DNA of 64,000 bases from Chthonobacter albigriseus (GTDB lineage Bacteria; Pseudomonadota; Alphaproteobacteria; Rhizobiales; Pleomorphomonadaceae). The position numbers and the translations under genes were made by a program. The first letter of the stretch is position 1. Each line of letters begins with the position of its first letter. The stretch spans positions 103,662 to 167,661 of the forward strand of contig NZ_JACDIT010000009.1 of NCBI RefSeq assembly GCF_013839445.1, written 5' to 3'. Below, one piece after another: positions 18,186-25,080 of the stretch. The notes below the pieces were generated by a model, which was not told the origin of the DNA, did not search any database, and saw only the letters and a program-made list of their open reading frames with translations.

Positions 18186-18857
18186 ATGGCCGCACCCGCG
18201 CGCTTCCTCTTCGACACCGATTTCGCCGCTCCGCCGGCGAAGGCGGAGCCTGTCGCGCCGCCGGTGCCGACCATCGAGCAGCCGGTCCACGAGGCCATCG
18301 TGGCCGAGGCCGAGCGCCGCGCCTACGACCGCGGACTGGTGGCCGGCCGCGAGGCCGCCGAGGCGCGGGCCGCCGACCGGCTCGCCGAGGAGGCCGGCCG
18401 GCTCGCCGCCGCCGCCCAGTCCATCCTCGCCGTCCTGGACACCGAGCGTGCCCGTGTCGAGGTCGAGGCCTTCCGCCTCGCGGAGGCGGTCGCCTGCAAG
18501 ATCGCTGGACGGCTGATCGAGCTTCACCCTCGCGAGGCGATTCTCGCCATCGTCTCCGAGGCCCTCGGTCCCCTGCGCCGCGCGCCGCATCTCGTTATCC
18601 GGCTCTCAGCCGACGACGCCGAGCCGATCCGCGGGGAACTCACCCGCATCGCCGCCGAGCGCGGCTTCGAGGGCCGCCTGGTTGTCCTCGGCGAGGACAG
18701 CGTCACCCGCGGCGACTGCCGCATCGAGTGGGCCGACGGCGGCATCGTGCTCGACCGAGCCGCCACCGAGGCCGCGGTACACGCCGCCATCGAGAACCAT
18801 CTCGCCTCGATCGCGCCTGCCGGCGCGACGACGGGCGACCTGACCGAGGAGGCCTGA
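18186..18857 (+). CDS. fliH: Flagellar export ATPase regulator FliH (FlbE-like)
   Basis: A 223-residue protein occupying the slot of Caulobacter flbE/fliH, between fliG and fliN. FliH is a peripheral component that tethers and restrains the FliI export ATPase. The protein has an Ala/Glu/Arg-rich coiled coil (about residues 35-85, EAERRAYDRGLVAGREAAEARAA) followed by a FliH/YscL-like C-terminal domain (ESILAVLDTERARVEVEAF-like helices, then GDCRIEWADGGIVLDRAATEAAV). The GDCRIEW-x-DGG signature near the end is characteristic. Sequence conservation is low in this family, so the call rests on this motif and position. Confidence 0.88.
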   Translation: MAAPARFLFDTDFAAPPAKAEPVAPPVPTIEQPVHEAIVAEAERRAYDRGLVAGREAAEARAADRLAEEAGRLAAAAQSILAVLDTERARVEVEAFRLAEAVACKIAGRLIELHPREAILAIVSEALGPLRRAPHLVIRLSADDAEPIRGELTRIAAERGFEGRLVVLGEDSVTRGDCRIEWADGGIVLDRAATEAAVHAAIENHLASIAPAGATTGDLTEEA

Positions 18858-18858
18858 C

Positions 18859-19206
18859 ATGGCCGCCGACGACGACGATACCGAATCCGGCTCTCTCGAC
18901 TTCCAGGCGCATACGGCGCAGCCGCGCCGCGACGACGAGGAAGACCCGAACGCCGCGCATACGGCCGCCGAGCTGGAGGCCGTCTTCGACGTCCCCGTGC
19001 GGGTTTCCGCCATCCTCGGGCGCGCGCGCATGCCGGTGCACGAGCTCCTGAAGCTCTCGCCCGGCAACGTGCTGGAACTCGACCGCAAGGTCGGCGAGGC
19101 CATCGACATCTACGTCAACAACCGTCTCGTGGCGCGCGGCGAGGTCGTCCTCGTGGAGGACAAGCTCGGCGTCACCATGACGGAGATCATCAAGTCCGAG
19201 CGCTGA
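18859..19206 (+). CDS. fliN: Flagellar motor switch protein FliN
   Basis: A 115-residue C-ring protein of the SpoA/FliN family. Residues 1-38 are an acidic low-complexity leader (ADDDDTESGSLDFQ). The SpoA domain follows: FDVPVRVSAILGRARMPVHELLKLSPGNVLELDRKVGEAIDIYVNN and GEVVLVEDKLGVTMTEII, which binds CheY~P and FliM. Only one base separates its ATG from the fliH stop, so it is translationally coupled. FliM is not coded in this window. Confidence 0.96.
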   Translation: MAADDDDTESGSLDFQAHTAQPRRDDEEDPNAAHTAAELEAVFDVPVRVSAILGRARMPVHELLKLSPGNVLELDRKVGEAIDIYVNNRLVARGEVVLVEDKLGVTMTEIIKSER

Positions 19207-19241
19207 CCGCGCTTGTGGACAGGGAATGAAGAGGACCTGCC

Positions 19242-20618
19242 ATGCGTCTCCTGATCGTAGGCATCCTGGGCGGGCAGCTCACCACAGCCACCCGCATGGC
19301 CATGGACAAGGGCGCGTCCGTCATCCACGCGGACACGGTCGAGACCGCCCTGCGCACGCTGCGCTCCGGCCGCGGCGCCGATCTGGTGATGATCGACGTT
19401 GCGCTGTCGATCGGCGGCCTGATCAGCGCCCTTGAGGCGGAGCGCATCCACGTTCCCGTGGTCGCGTGCGGCACGGCCACCGACGCCAAGGCCGCCGTCG
19501 CAGCCATCCGCGCCGGCGCCAAGGAATATATCCCCCTCCCCCCGGACGCCGAGCTGATTGCCGCGGTGATCGCCGCCGTCGCTGCCGATGGTCGCGACCT
19601 CATTGTCCGCGACGAGGCGATGCTCTCCGTCGTCCGCCTCGCCGACCAGGTCGCAGCCTCCGAAGCGTCGATCCTGATCACCGGCGAGAGCGGCACCGGC
19701 AAGGAGGTGCTCGCCCGCCACGTCCACAAGAAGTCCGCCCGCGCCGACAAGCCCTTCGTCTCCGTCAACTGCGCTGCCATCCCAGAGAACCTTCTGGAAT
19801 CGGAGCTCTTCGGGCACGAGAAGGGCGCCTTCACCGGCGCCGTCGCACGGCGCATCGGCAAGTTCGAGGAGGCGACCGGCGGCACGCTGCTGCTCGACGA
19901 GATCTCCGAGATGGACGTGCGCCTGCAGGCCAAGCTCCTGCGCGCCATCCAGGAGCGGGTCATCGACCGCGTCGGTGGCGGCAAGCCGGTGCCGGTCGAC
20001 ATCCGCATCATCGCCACGTCCAACCGCAACCTCGCCGACGCCGTCCGCGAAGGCCTGTTCCGCGAGGACCTCCTCTACCGCCTCAACGTCGTCAACCTGA
20101 AGATCCCGCCGTTGCGCGAACGCCCGGCCGATGTCGTCGCGCTCGCCGAGCATTTCGCCCGCAAATACGCCGAGGTGAACGGCGTCCCCGTCCGCCAGAT
20201 CGCCGCCGACGCAAAGCGCGAACTGATTTCCGCCCGCTGGCCGGGCAACGTCCGCGAACTGGAGAACACCCTCCACCGCGCCGTGCTGCTCGCCAACGGC
20301 CCGGACATCGGCGTCGAGGCGATCCGCTCGCCCGACGGCATGCGCTTCGACACCCGCATCGAGTCCCGCCGTGAGGATGCCGCCGCCCGCGCCGCCCAGA
20401 CCGCCGAGGCGGTCACCCGCGCCCTCGTCGGCCGCACTGTCGCCGACGTCGAGCGTGACCTCATCCTCGACACCCTCGACCACTGCCTCGGCAACCGCAC
20501 CCACGCCGCCCGGATCCTCGGCATCTCGATCCGCACCCTGCGCAACAAGCTCAACGAATACTCCGCCGACGGCATCGACGTCCCCGAACCCGGCACCGCC
20601 CGAACCGCCGTGGCCTGA
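19242..20618 (+). CDS. flbD: FlbD-like sigma-54-dependent flagellar regulator
   Basis: A 458-residue activator. The N-terminal receiver-like domain (1-120) keeps Asp52 (VMIDVALS) but lacks the usual acidic pair at the start (LLIVGILGG) and the conserved Lys (IPLPPD instead of xKP), so it is degenerate. The AAA+ domain has Walker [10 protein letters not shown], the sigma-54 contact loop GAFTGA, Walker [11 protein letters not shown] and the arginine-finger region [12 protein letters not shown]. The C-terminus is a Fis-type helix-turn-helix ([20 protein letters not shown]). Caulobacter FlbD, controlled by FliX rather than by a kinase, activates late genes and represses fliF; the degenerate receiver fits that. 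fliX is not visible here. GAGGA precedes the ATG. Confidence 0.93.
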   Translation: MRLLIVGILGGQLTTATRMAMDKGASVIHADTVETALRTLRSGRGADLVMIDVALSIGGLISALEAERIHVPVVACGTATDAKAAVAAIRAGAKEYIPLPPDAELIAAVIAAVAADGRDLIVRDEAMLSVVRLADQVAASEASILITGESGTGKEVLARHVHKKSARADKPFVSVNCAAIPENLLESELFGHEKGAFTGAVARRIGKFEEATGGTLLLDEISEMDVRLQAKLLRAIQERVIDRVGGGKPVPVDIRIIATSNRNLADAVREGLFREDLLYRLNVVNLKIPPLRERPADVVALAEHFARKYAEVNGVPVRQIAADAKRELISARWPGNVRELENTLHRAVLLANGPDIGVEAIRSPDGMRFDTRIESRREDAAARAAQTAEAVTRALVGRTVADVERDLILDTLDHCLGNRTHAARILGISIRTLRNKLNEYSADGIDVPEPGTARTAVA

Positions 20619-20676
20619 CCGCCCAACCACGCCCACCCCCGCACCGCCCACCGCTCCACGCCAACCGCCTCCCTCC

Positions 20677-20694
20677 CCCTTGCGGAGGCAAGGG
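20677..20694 (+). terminator. Hairpin after flbD, possible terminator
   Basis: CCCTTGC-GGAG-GCAAGGG, a perfect seven-pair stem with a four-base loop, 58 bp after the flbD stop. There is no T-run after it, so it may act with Rho, or be a piece of a dispersed repeat. It is the only terminator-like structure between flbD and flhA apart from the REP-like element. Confidence 0.4.
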
Positions 20695-20785
20695 CACAGC
20701 CCGCACGCCGATCAGGCAAGTGACTTCGAGGCCGGAGGGCGGGGGGAACAACCGCCCTACCCGAACGCCCCCACCCGAACATCAC

Positions 20786-20949
20786 ACCTCTCAGCCGTCA
20801 CGGTCCGCGCAGGCGGACCATACCTCTCAGCCGTCATGGTCCGCGCAGGCGGACCACCCACGAATTTGTGGGCATGCTCGACACCCCCTCCGACGGCAAC
20901 CCACCATCCTGGAACAATGCGTGGGTGGTCCGCCTGCGCGGACCATGAC
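20786..20949. repeat. REP-like element: two direct copies and one inverted copy
   Basis: A unit containing CTCAGCCGTCAYGGTCCGCG then CAGGCGGACC occurs twice in tandem with a 36-bp period (from 20786 and 20822). Each unit is itself a hairpin: GGTCCGC-GCAG-GCGGACC-like arms. A third copy is inverted: 20833-20862 and 20920-20949 are perfect 30-bp reverse complements around a 57-bp spacer. The whole could fold into one large cruciform. Such palindromic GGTCCGC units are typical of REP/MITE-like intergenic repeats. Short open frames inside it are artefacts of the repeat. The rest of the gap 20619-21110 holds a hairpin, a CtrA box and an inverted repeat. Confidence 0.85.
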
Positions 20950-21036
20950 GAGAGTTTGGAAGTGACCTAGGGGTTTCGATTCGTGACCACGCGCGACCCC
21001 TCTCGCCGCCGCCTGTTTCCCGATTGCCCTCGTCCC

Positions 21037-21051
21037 TTAACCCTCCGTTAA
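21037..21051. promoter_or_regulatory. CtrA box upstream of flhA (perfect TTAA-N7-TTAA)
   Basis: TTAA-CCCTCCG-TTAA followed by CC: a perfect match to the CtrA consensus TTAA-N7-TTAACC, 59 bp before the flhA start. This is the strongest regulatory site of its type in the window. Confidence 0.8.
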
Positions 21052-21060
21052 CCATGCACC

Positions 21061-21075
21061 CGGCAAATTCTGCCC
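21061..21075. promoter_or_regulatory. Inverted repeat CGGCA-N5-TGCCC upstream of flhA
   Basis: CGGCAAATTCTGCCC, with four of five arm pairs kept. It lies nine bases downstream of the CtrA box and 35 bp before the flhA start, a position where a bound protein would block transcription. It belongs to the same motif family as 11612 and 15126. Confidence 0.45.
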
Positions 21076-21110
21076 ACTGACCCGTCGGCCCTTCTGGAAC
21101 CGTACCCATC

Positions 21111-23231
21111 GTGACCGACACCACTGGACCGTCCTCTCCGTCCGGGTTCCGCTTTCCGACCTTCACCGAGGTCAAGTCCGCCGTCCTGAGGGGCGATGTC
21201 GGCCTTGCGATCGGGATCATGGCCATCCTTGTGGTCCTGATCCTGCCGCTGCCCGCCGTCCTGCTCGACGTCTTCCTCGCCTTCTCGATCATCTTCTCCA
21301 TCCTCATCCTGATGACGGCGCTGTTCATCCAGACGCCGCTGGAGTTCTCCTCCTTCCCCACCGTGCTCTTGATCGCCACCATGCTGCGGTTGGCGCTCAA
21401 CCTCGCCTCCACCCGCCTCATCCTGGCGGGCGGCCACGAGGGCACCCACGCCGCCGGCCACGTGATCGAGGCCTTCGGCAACTTCGTGATGGGGGGCAAC
21501 TTCGTCATCGGGGTGATCGTTTTCGCCATCCTGGTGATCGTGAACTTCATCGTCATCACCAAGGGCTCCGGCCGCATTGCCGAGGTGGCCGCGCGCTTCA
21601 CCCTCGACGCCATGCCCGGCAAGCAGATGGCGATCGACGCCGACCTGTCCGCCGGCCTGATCAACGAGTCCGAGGCCCGCGATCGCCGGCGCAAGCTGGA
21701 GGAGGAGAGCGCCTTCTTCGGCGCCATGGACGGTGCGTCCAAGTTCGTTCGCGGCGACGCCATCGCCGGGCTCCTGATCACCTTCATCAACATCATCGGC
21801 GGCATCGTCATCGGCGTGCTGCAGATGGACCTGTCACTCGCCGAAGCCGGCCACAGCTACACCGTGCTGACGGTCGGCGACGGCCTCGTCAGCCAGATCC
21901 CGGCGCTCATCGTCTCCACCGCCGCCGGCCTGCTCGTCTCCAAGGCGGGCGTTTCGGGCGCGGCGGACAAGGCGTTGGTCAGCCAGCTCTCCGGCTATCC
22001 CAACGCGCTCGGCATGTCGTCGGCGGTGATGGGCATCCTCGCCCTGCTCCCCGGCATGCCCATGCTGCCGTTCCTCTCGCTCTCCATCGGCGCGGGTTTC
22101 ATGGCCTTCTACGCCGCGCGCAACAATCTCCAGGCCCGCGAGGAGGTGACGGCCGCCAAGGCGGCGGCCGACGCTCCGCCGCCCGAACCCAGCGAGGAGC
22201 CGATCCAGTCCGCCCTCAAGATGGACGACCTGCGCGTCGAGCTCGGCTACGGCCTCCTGCCGCTGATCAACGATCCCACCGGTGGCGACCGCCTCTCCGA
22301 GCAGATCAAGGCGCTCCGCCGGCAGATCGCCTCGGAGATGGGCTTTGTCATGCCTCCGGTCCGCCTTCTGGACAACGTCCAGCTCGCCGCCAACGATTAC
22401 GTCGTCAAGATCAAGGAGGTCGAGGCAGGCCGCGGCCAGCTGTTCCCCGGCCAGTTCATGGTCATGGACCCGATGGGCGGAAAGGTCGCCATTCCCGGCA
22501 CCCAGACCACCGAACCCACCTTCGGCTTGCCCGCCACCTGGGTGGAGGCGCGCCTGCGCGAGGAGGCCGCCATCCGCGGCTACACCGTTGTCGACCCGGC
22601 CACCGTCCTCTCCACCCACCTGTCGGAGACGCTGAAGTCCAACGTCGCCGAGCTGCTCTCCTACGCCGACGTGAAGAAACTGCTGGCCGATCTCCCCGCC
22701 GAACAGGCCCGTCTCGTCGACGACATCGTGCCGAGCCAGATCTCCGTGTCCGGCATCCAGCGCGTTCTCCAGCAACTGCTGCAGGAGCGGATCTCGATCC
22801 GCGATCTCTCCACCATCCTGGAGGGCATCGCCGAGGCGGTCGGCCACTCCCGCTCCACCCAGATGATCGCTGAGCACGTGCGGGCGCGCCTCGCCCGCCA
22901 GATCTGCGCCCAGCACACCGCGCCCGGCGGCTATCTCCCGCTGATCTCCCTGTCGCCGGCCTGGGAGCAGGCCTTCCTGGAAAGCCTGGTCGGCGACGGC
23001 GACGACAAGCGCCTGGCCATGGCGCCCTCCAAGCTGCAGGAGTTCGTCATCCTGGTCCGCGACGGCTTCGAGGACGCCGCCCGCAAGGGCGAGCTCCCCG
23101 TCCTGATGACGAGCCCGCTCGCCCGGCCCTACGTCCGCTCCATCGTCGAACGCTTCCGCGCCCACACCACGGTGATGAGCCAGGCCGAGGTCCATCCCCG
23201 GGTCCGCCTGAAGACCGTCGGCCAGATCTGA
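21111..23231 (+). CDS. flhA: Flagellar export gate protein FlhA
   Basis: A 706-residue inner-membrane component of the flagellar type III export gate. The N-terminal half has about eight TM segments (from about residue 30, IGIMAILVVLILPLPAVLLD) with the conserved cytoplasmic loop MPGKQMAIDADLSAGLINES-EARDRRR, whose acidic and basic residues serve proton-driven export. The cytoplasmic C-terminal domain (from about 350) docks chaperone-substrate complexes. Start is GTG at 21111; the ribosome site is weak (CTGGAAC). It is monocistronic or followed by the extensin-like gene 32 bp later. A perfect CtrA box precedes it. Confidence 0.97.
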   Translation: MTDTTGPSSPSGFRFPTFTEVKSAVLRGDVGLAIGIMAILVVLILPLPAVLLDVFLAFSIIFSILILMTALFIQTPLEFSSFPTVLLIATMLRLALNLASTRLILAGGHEGTHAAGHVIEAFGNFVMGGNFVIGVIVFAILVIVNFIVITKGSGRIAEVAARFTLDAMPGKQMAIDADLSAGLINESEARDRRRKLEEESAFFGAMDGASKFVRGDAIAGLLITFINIIGGIVIGVLQMDLSLAEAGHSYTVLTVGDGLVSQIPALIVSTAAGLLVSKAGVSGAADKALVSQLSGYPNALGMSSAVMGILALLPGMPMLPFLSLSIGAGFMAFYAARNNLQAREEVTAAKAAADAPPPEPSEEPIQSALKMDDLRVELGYGLLPLINDPTGGDRLSEQIKALRRQIASEMGFVMPPVRLLDNVQLAANDYVVKIKEVEAGRGQLFPGQFMVMDPMGGKVAIPGTQTTEPTFGLPATWVEARLREEAAIRGYTVVDPATVLSTHLSETLKSNVAELLSYADVKKLLADLPAEQARLVDDIVPSQISVSGIQRVLQQLLQERISIRDLSTILEGIAEAVGHSRSTQMIAEHVRARLARQICAQHTAPGGYLPLISLSPAWEQAFLESLVGDGDDKRLAMAPSKLQEFVILVRDGFEDAARKGELPVLMTSPLARPYVRSIVERFRAHTTVMSQAEVHPRVRLKTVGQI

Positions 23232-23263
23232 CCGCGTCAGCACCGTCAACAAAACCTTAAGGC

Positions 23264-24376
23264 ATGGGGCTCATTCTCCGCCCCATCATGTCCATTCGTT
23301 TCGTGTACCGGACCGCCCTGCTCCTATGTGTCGCAACCCTGGCCGGCTGCGGCTTCTTCGACTGGGAGGAGCGCGAACCCTGGCGTGCCCAGGCCGAGGC
23401 GGCTTGCTTTGCCCGCAACATGGTGCGCCTTTCGCCGCTCATCCAGCCGGTCAGCGCCATCGAGGGACGCGGCATCTGCGGCCTCGATCGCCCGCTCAAG
23501 GTCACCGCGCTCGCCGACGGCACCGTGCGGATCGGTAGCCGCTCGCAGGTGATGTCCTGTCCGATGACCGCCGCGCTGGAAAGCTGGACGCAGACTGTCG
23601 TCATGCCCGCGGCCCTGGCGCGCTACGGCATGCCCGTCGTCGAGATCAAGTCGATGGGCACCTACAACTGCCGTTCGCGCAACAACATCCGCGGCGCTCG
23701 GCTCTCCGAGCACGCCTTCGCCAACGCCTTCGACGTCGCGGGTTTCGTGCTGGCCGACGGCCGTACGGTGAGCATCAAGAAGGGCTGGCGCGGCGACGAA
23801 ACCGACCGGGCCTTTCTGCGTGAAGTGCACGCCGGCGCCTGCGGGCCCTTCACGACCGTGCTCGGACCCGGCTCCGACGGCAAGCACGAGGACCATCTCC
23901 ACCTCGACCTTGCCCGCCACAACGCGCAGGGCACCATGCGCTACTGCCGTCCGACGCCGCAGTTGCCGCCGCCCGCCAGCTGGCCGCCCACCTACCAAGT
24001 CGGGCCGGACACGTCCGTGCCGATGGCGACCAACATTCCCGACGACAGCTGGCCGCGCGTGCTGCCCGGCACCCTGGCCGCCGCGCAGGCAGCCCCCGTG
24101 CCGACGGCTCCGCAGCCATACCCCGCCGCGCCGCAGCCCGGCTACGATCCCTCGCTGCTGCCCCCGGGGGAGATCCCCGGCAGCGCCACGTCGCAGCCGG
24201 CCTATGGCGGGACGCCCGCCTGCCCGCCCGGCTATGTCTGCCAGCCCGTCGGCGCCAGCCAGCAGCCTCCGCCGGCCCTTCCCGGCTGGAACGTCGGCCC
24301 GCAGCCCGTGCAGGGCTGGGCCGTGCAGGGCTACGCCCCCGACGAGGTCGGCTCGGTGCCCTACTCCGACGAGTAG
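23264..24376 (+). CDS. Extensin-like domain lipoprotein
   Basis: About 370 residues. The N-terminal TALLLCVATLAGCGFF contains a lipobox (LAGC), so it is predicted to be a lipoprotein. The extensin-like C-terminal (DUF882-related, peptidase M15-like) domain lies at about residues 40-230: ARYGMPVVEIKSMGTYNCR, RLSEHAFANAFDVAGF, and HEDHLHLDLARH, in which SEHxxxxAxD and HxDHxHxD are the likely zinc ligands of a peptidoglycan-type hydrolase. The last 140 residues are Pro/Gln-rich and disordered. Two starts are possible: ATG 23264 (AAGG five bases upstream) or ATG 23288, which gives a better signal peptide. It follows flhA by 32 bp, but a link to flagella is unproven. Confidence 0.85.
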   Translation: MGLILRPIMSIRFVYRTALLLCVATLAGCGFFDWEEREPWRAQAEAACFARNMVRLSPLIQPVSAIEGRGICGLDRPLKVTALADGTVRIGSRSQVMSCPMTAALESWTQTVVMPAALARYGMPVVEIKSMGTYNCRSRNNIRGARLSEHAFANAFDVAGFVLADGRTVSIKKGWRGDETDRAFLREVHAGACGPFTTVLGPGSDGKHEDHLHLDLARHNAQGTMRYCRPTPQLPPPASWPPTYQVGPDTSVPMATNIPDDSWPRVLPGTLAAAQAAPVPTAPQPYPAAPQPGYDPSLLPPGEIPGSATSQPAYGGTPACPPGYVCQPVGASQQPPPALPGWNVGPQPVQGWAVQGYAPDEVGSVPYSDE

Positions 24377-24395
24377 AGAAGACTGAGAAGTATGA

Positions 24396-25043
24396 TCACG
24401 CCGAGACCGGCGGCGATCCCGCAGGCGGCGTCTGCATCTCCCGCCAGGCCGAGACGATCACCTCCCGTGCCGCCCAGAGGTTGACGCCGGCGATGACGAG
24501 GCCGGCGACGATGTCCGGCCACGCGGCCGCCTGGATCGCGACCAGCACGCCCGCCATGATCGTCATGCCGTTGAGAACGGCATCGTTGCGCGTCGACAGC
24601 CAGATCGATCGCATCGAGCTGTCCCCGCTGGAGAAGCGCGCCAGCTTGGTCGCCACCGTCACGTTCACCCCGAGCGCCACGGCCGCCGTCGCCGCCATCC
24701 ACAGCGACGAGGGCACGCCCCCGTAGTAGAGCCGCATGAACACCTGCCCCAGCGCCACCACGCCAACACCCAACATCAGGAGCCCCATCACGAAGCCCGC
24801 ACGCGCCCGGTTCCGGAGCGTCCACCCGACTGCCAGCGCCCCCAGCAGATACATCCCCGTATCTTCAAGGAAGTCCGCCGCGTCCGCGATCAGCGCCGCC
24901 GATCCGATCCAGATCCCGATCACCCCCTCCATCACGAACATCAGCCCGTTGACCATCGCCGCCCACAGCAGCACGCGCCGATAGGCCGGATCGCGGTGGT
25001 CGCCCGTGTTCTGCTGTGTTTCGCCGGCGGTCTCGGTCATCAA
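24396..25043 (-). CDS. Cation diffusion facilitator-like transporter, membrane domain only
   Basis: A 215-residue protein with about six TM segments. It follows the CDF pattern: YRRVLLWAAMVNGLMFVMEGVIG, then GSAALIADAADFLEDTGMY, whose Asp residues match the metal-binding HDxxD/DxxxD of TM2, and STRNDAVLNGMTI, whose Asp matches that of TM5. The cytoplasmic C-terminal metal-sensing domain of typical CDF proteins (about 80-90 residues) is missing; the protein ends soon after TM6. Short CDF proteins of this kind exist. The substrate is probably a divalent metal, but it is not determined by the sequence. It converges with the extensin-like gene, and the next gene upstream is metH. Confidence 0.85.
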   Translation of the reverse strand: MMTETAGETQQNTGDHRDPAYRRVLLWAAMVNGLMFVMEGVIGIWIGSAALIADAADFLEDTGMYLLGALAVGWTLRNRARAGFVMGLLMLGVGVVALGQVFMRLYYGGVPSSLWMAATAAVALGVNVTVATKLARFSSGDSSMRSIWLSTRNDAVLNGMTIMAGVLVAIQAAAWPDIVAGLVIAGVNLWAAREVIVSAWREMQTPPAGSPPVSA

Positions 25044-25080
25044 ACACTCATGGGTTCGGGGTGGCGGCTGGCACTGGCGA

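Noticed and set aside
20786..20949. A CRISPR array
   Set aside because: Only two direct copies with almost no spacer and one inverted copy; no cas genes in the window.
20371..20970. Short open frames downstream of flbD containing phrases such as TVRAGGPYLSAV
   Set aside because: They are translations of the REP-like repeat and of flbD in the wrong frame.
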